Shown in pieces: positions 5,915 to 6,612 of a stretch of 6,612 bases of DNA. The notes beneath the pieces were generated by a model. The model made no database searches and was not told where the DNA came from. It saw only the letters and a program-made list of their open reading frames with translations. Each line of letters starts with the position of its first letter. Positions within the stretch are counted from its first letter, which is position 1. Location of the stretch: positions 1 to 6,612 of the forward strand of contig CAVBWS010000069.1 of assembly GCA_963599255.1 (NCBI GenBank), given 5' to 3'. This DNA comes from RGIG5612 sp963599255. GTDB taxonomy: Bacteria; Bacillota; Clostridia; Lachnospirales; Lachnospiraceae. The translations under genes and the position numbers were made by a program.

Positions 5915-5925
5915 GGAAATGTAAC

Positions 5926-6099
5926 CTAATATACAGAGCCAGTAAGCGCCGGCTCACCTTTGTTTATAATTTTCTCTATCTCTTCTTTGCTCTTTTTCGT
6001 TATCAATGAAATCTGTTTCAAGGAGATCTCATTTTCATACATGCTCATAATCAACTTTTCTACTGCTCTTTCTTCAATTCCATCACTCAGATTACACAT
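5926..6099 (-). CDS. Possible internally initiated 57-residue C-terminal Rpn product (copy 2)
   Basis: Within the nuclease gene, AGGAGG (6108-6113) stands eight bases before an in-frame ATG at 6099; translation from there gives 57 residues starting MCNLSDGIEER and ending at the gene's own stop. The length equals that of the product predicted in the truncated copy, though the two differ at many positions after residue 11. This resembles the RpnL/RpnS gene-within-gene arrangement reported for Escherichia coli. Initiation here is inferred only from the sequence. Confidence 0.4.
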   Translation of the reverse strand: MCNLSDGIEERAVEKLIMSMYENEISLKQISLITKKSKEEIEKIINKGEPALTGSVY

Positions 6100-6612
6100 T
6101 GTCGTGACCTCCTCTCGTAATTCCCTGTTAACCGGAATATTGTATTCTCGCTCTAGAATCTCTAATTTTTCTTGTTCTTTCAGCTTATCAGAAAGCAACG
6201 CGCCTATCAGGCGGTGCAGTTCATAATTCTCATCGCGCTCCGGAATGTCATTCGTAACTCCTACCATCACGATGTTCAGAAGATCAAGATTGCCCTTCCA
6301 ATCATGCGGCTTCAACATCTCATCTTTTGTCAAATGAATATGGCTCATACAATTGTAATCCATATCCATGCAGATCCAGATGCTGAATACCTGCTTGATA
6401 TCATCGTAATTCGTATTTGCAAAATCTCGTTCCTTTTGTGATGACACCATCCTGCTCACATAAAAGATGGCTCGATTTAATATCTTATATGCAGACGGCT
6501 CATCCTTCTGACACTCAACATTCACAATGATCTGTGAAAGCCCATCTTTCATTCGAACATAAAAGATAATATCGAACCGGATCAGTCCCTCGTTAACTTC
6601 AGAATTTTCTGT
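5926..6612 (-). CDS. Rpn/YhgA-like PD-(D/E)XK nuclease family protein, start outside window
   Basis: The frame stays open from the TAG at 5926-5928 to the right edge, 228 visible residues; the N-terminus lies outside, so an ATG at 6552 is an internal methionine. The family (PD-(D/E)XK nuclease family transposase, Rpn recombination-promoting nuclease) has DNA endonuclease members linked to horizontal transfer and phage defence. Counting from the edge, IRFDI places the catalytic Asp at residue 14, and VECQK gives Glu33-x-Gln35, the E-x-Q variant of the active site. FSIWICMDMD, HIHLTKDE and DWKGNLDLLNIVMVGVTND are familiar conserved blocks of the family. The last 50 residues form a separate helical HTH-like region. 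Nothing in the visible part is broken. The second copy lies 84 bases downstream. Members are often multicopy and horizontally acquired. Confidence 0.85.
   Translation of the reverse strand, partial: TENSEVNEGLIRFDIIFYVRMKDGLSQIIVNVECQKDEPSAYKILNRAIFYVSRMVSSQKERDFANTNYDDIKQVFSIWICMDMDYNCMSHIHLTKDEMLKPHDWKGNLDLLNIVMVGVTNDIPERDENYELHRLIGALLSDKLKEQEKLEILEREYNIPVNRELREEVTTMCNLSDGIEERAVEKLIMSMYENEISLKQISLITKKSKEEIEKIINKGEPALTGSVY
6071..6336. repeat. Direct repeat, unit 2 (Rpn core)
   Basis: The partner of 5594-5859, lying in the middle of the longer Rpn gene. It covers the HLTKDE block, the DWKGNLDLLNIV region and the segment with the internal Shine-Dalgarno and ATG. The catalytic part of the gene (above 6336) has no second copy in the window. 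Confidence 0.9.

Noticed and set aside
5594..6336. CRISPR array
   Set aside because: There are only two long repeat units, both coding, at a 477-base offset; there is no short repeat-spacer pattern anywhere in the window.
5449..6612. Insertion sequence with terminal inverted repeats
   Set aside because: The family name includes transposase, but I see no terminal inverted repeats or target duplication; the right end is outside the window, so an element boundary cannot be claimed.

Overview
The window looks like a piece of a Firmicutes chromosome, most probably a Lachnospiraceae-type Clostridia. The reasons are a DnaD/DnaI-type helicase-loading pair, the long form of PRPP synthetase, the gene order murC, dnaD, dnaI-like, prs, and PD-(D/E)XK (Rpn/YhgA-like) genes of the kind that are multicopy in that family. 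The taxonomic call is inference from gene content. All convincing genes lie on the minus strand, so they are transcribed from right to left.

Layout in transcription order. (1) 6612-5926: an Rpn-family nuclease whose start lies beyond the right edge. (2) 5841-5449: a second, truncated copy that keeps only the C-terminal part. The core of the two copies is nearly identical (114 bases match perfectly), but their 3' tails differ. Both carry a strong internal Shine-Dalgarno followed by an in-frame ATG, giving a 57-residue C-terminal product from each. (3) 5359-3980: murC (peptidoglycan precursor synthesis), with its own promoter-like sequence and a leader hairpin. (4) 3979-3673: an intergenic region of about 307 bases. 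It holds two groups of head-to-tail DnaA-box-like 9-mers, an AT-rich stretch, the presumed murC terminator, the dnaD promoter and an inverted repeat over that promoter. (5) 3672-316: a tight three-gene unit of dnaD, a DnaI/DnaC-like helicase loader and prs. It is followed by a strong hairpin terminator at 208-247. (6) 315-1: non-coding sequence with a candidate leftward promoter for a gene outside the window.

The dnaD and dnaI-like genes encode proteins that load the replicative helicase after DnaA opens the origin. prs makes PRPP for nucleotide synthesis. DnaA-box-like repeats upstream of this operon suggest that DnaA may control or be titrated by it. The most unusual feature is the tandem Rpn pair. 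It resembles the published Rpn arrangement in which an internally initiated C-terminal fragment (RpnS) restrains the full-length nuclease, and here a free-standing C-terminal copy sits next to the nuclease gene. That interpretation is a hypothesis.
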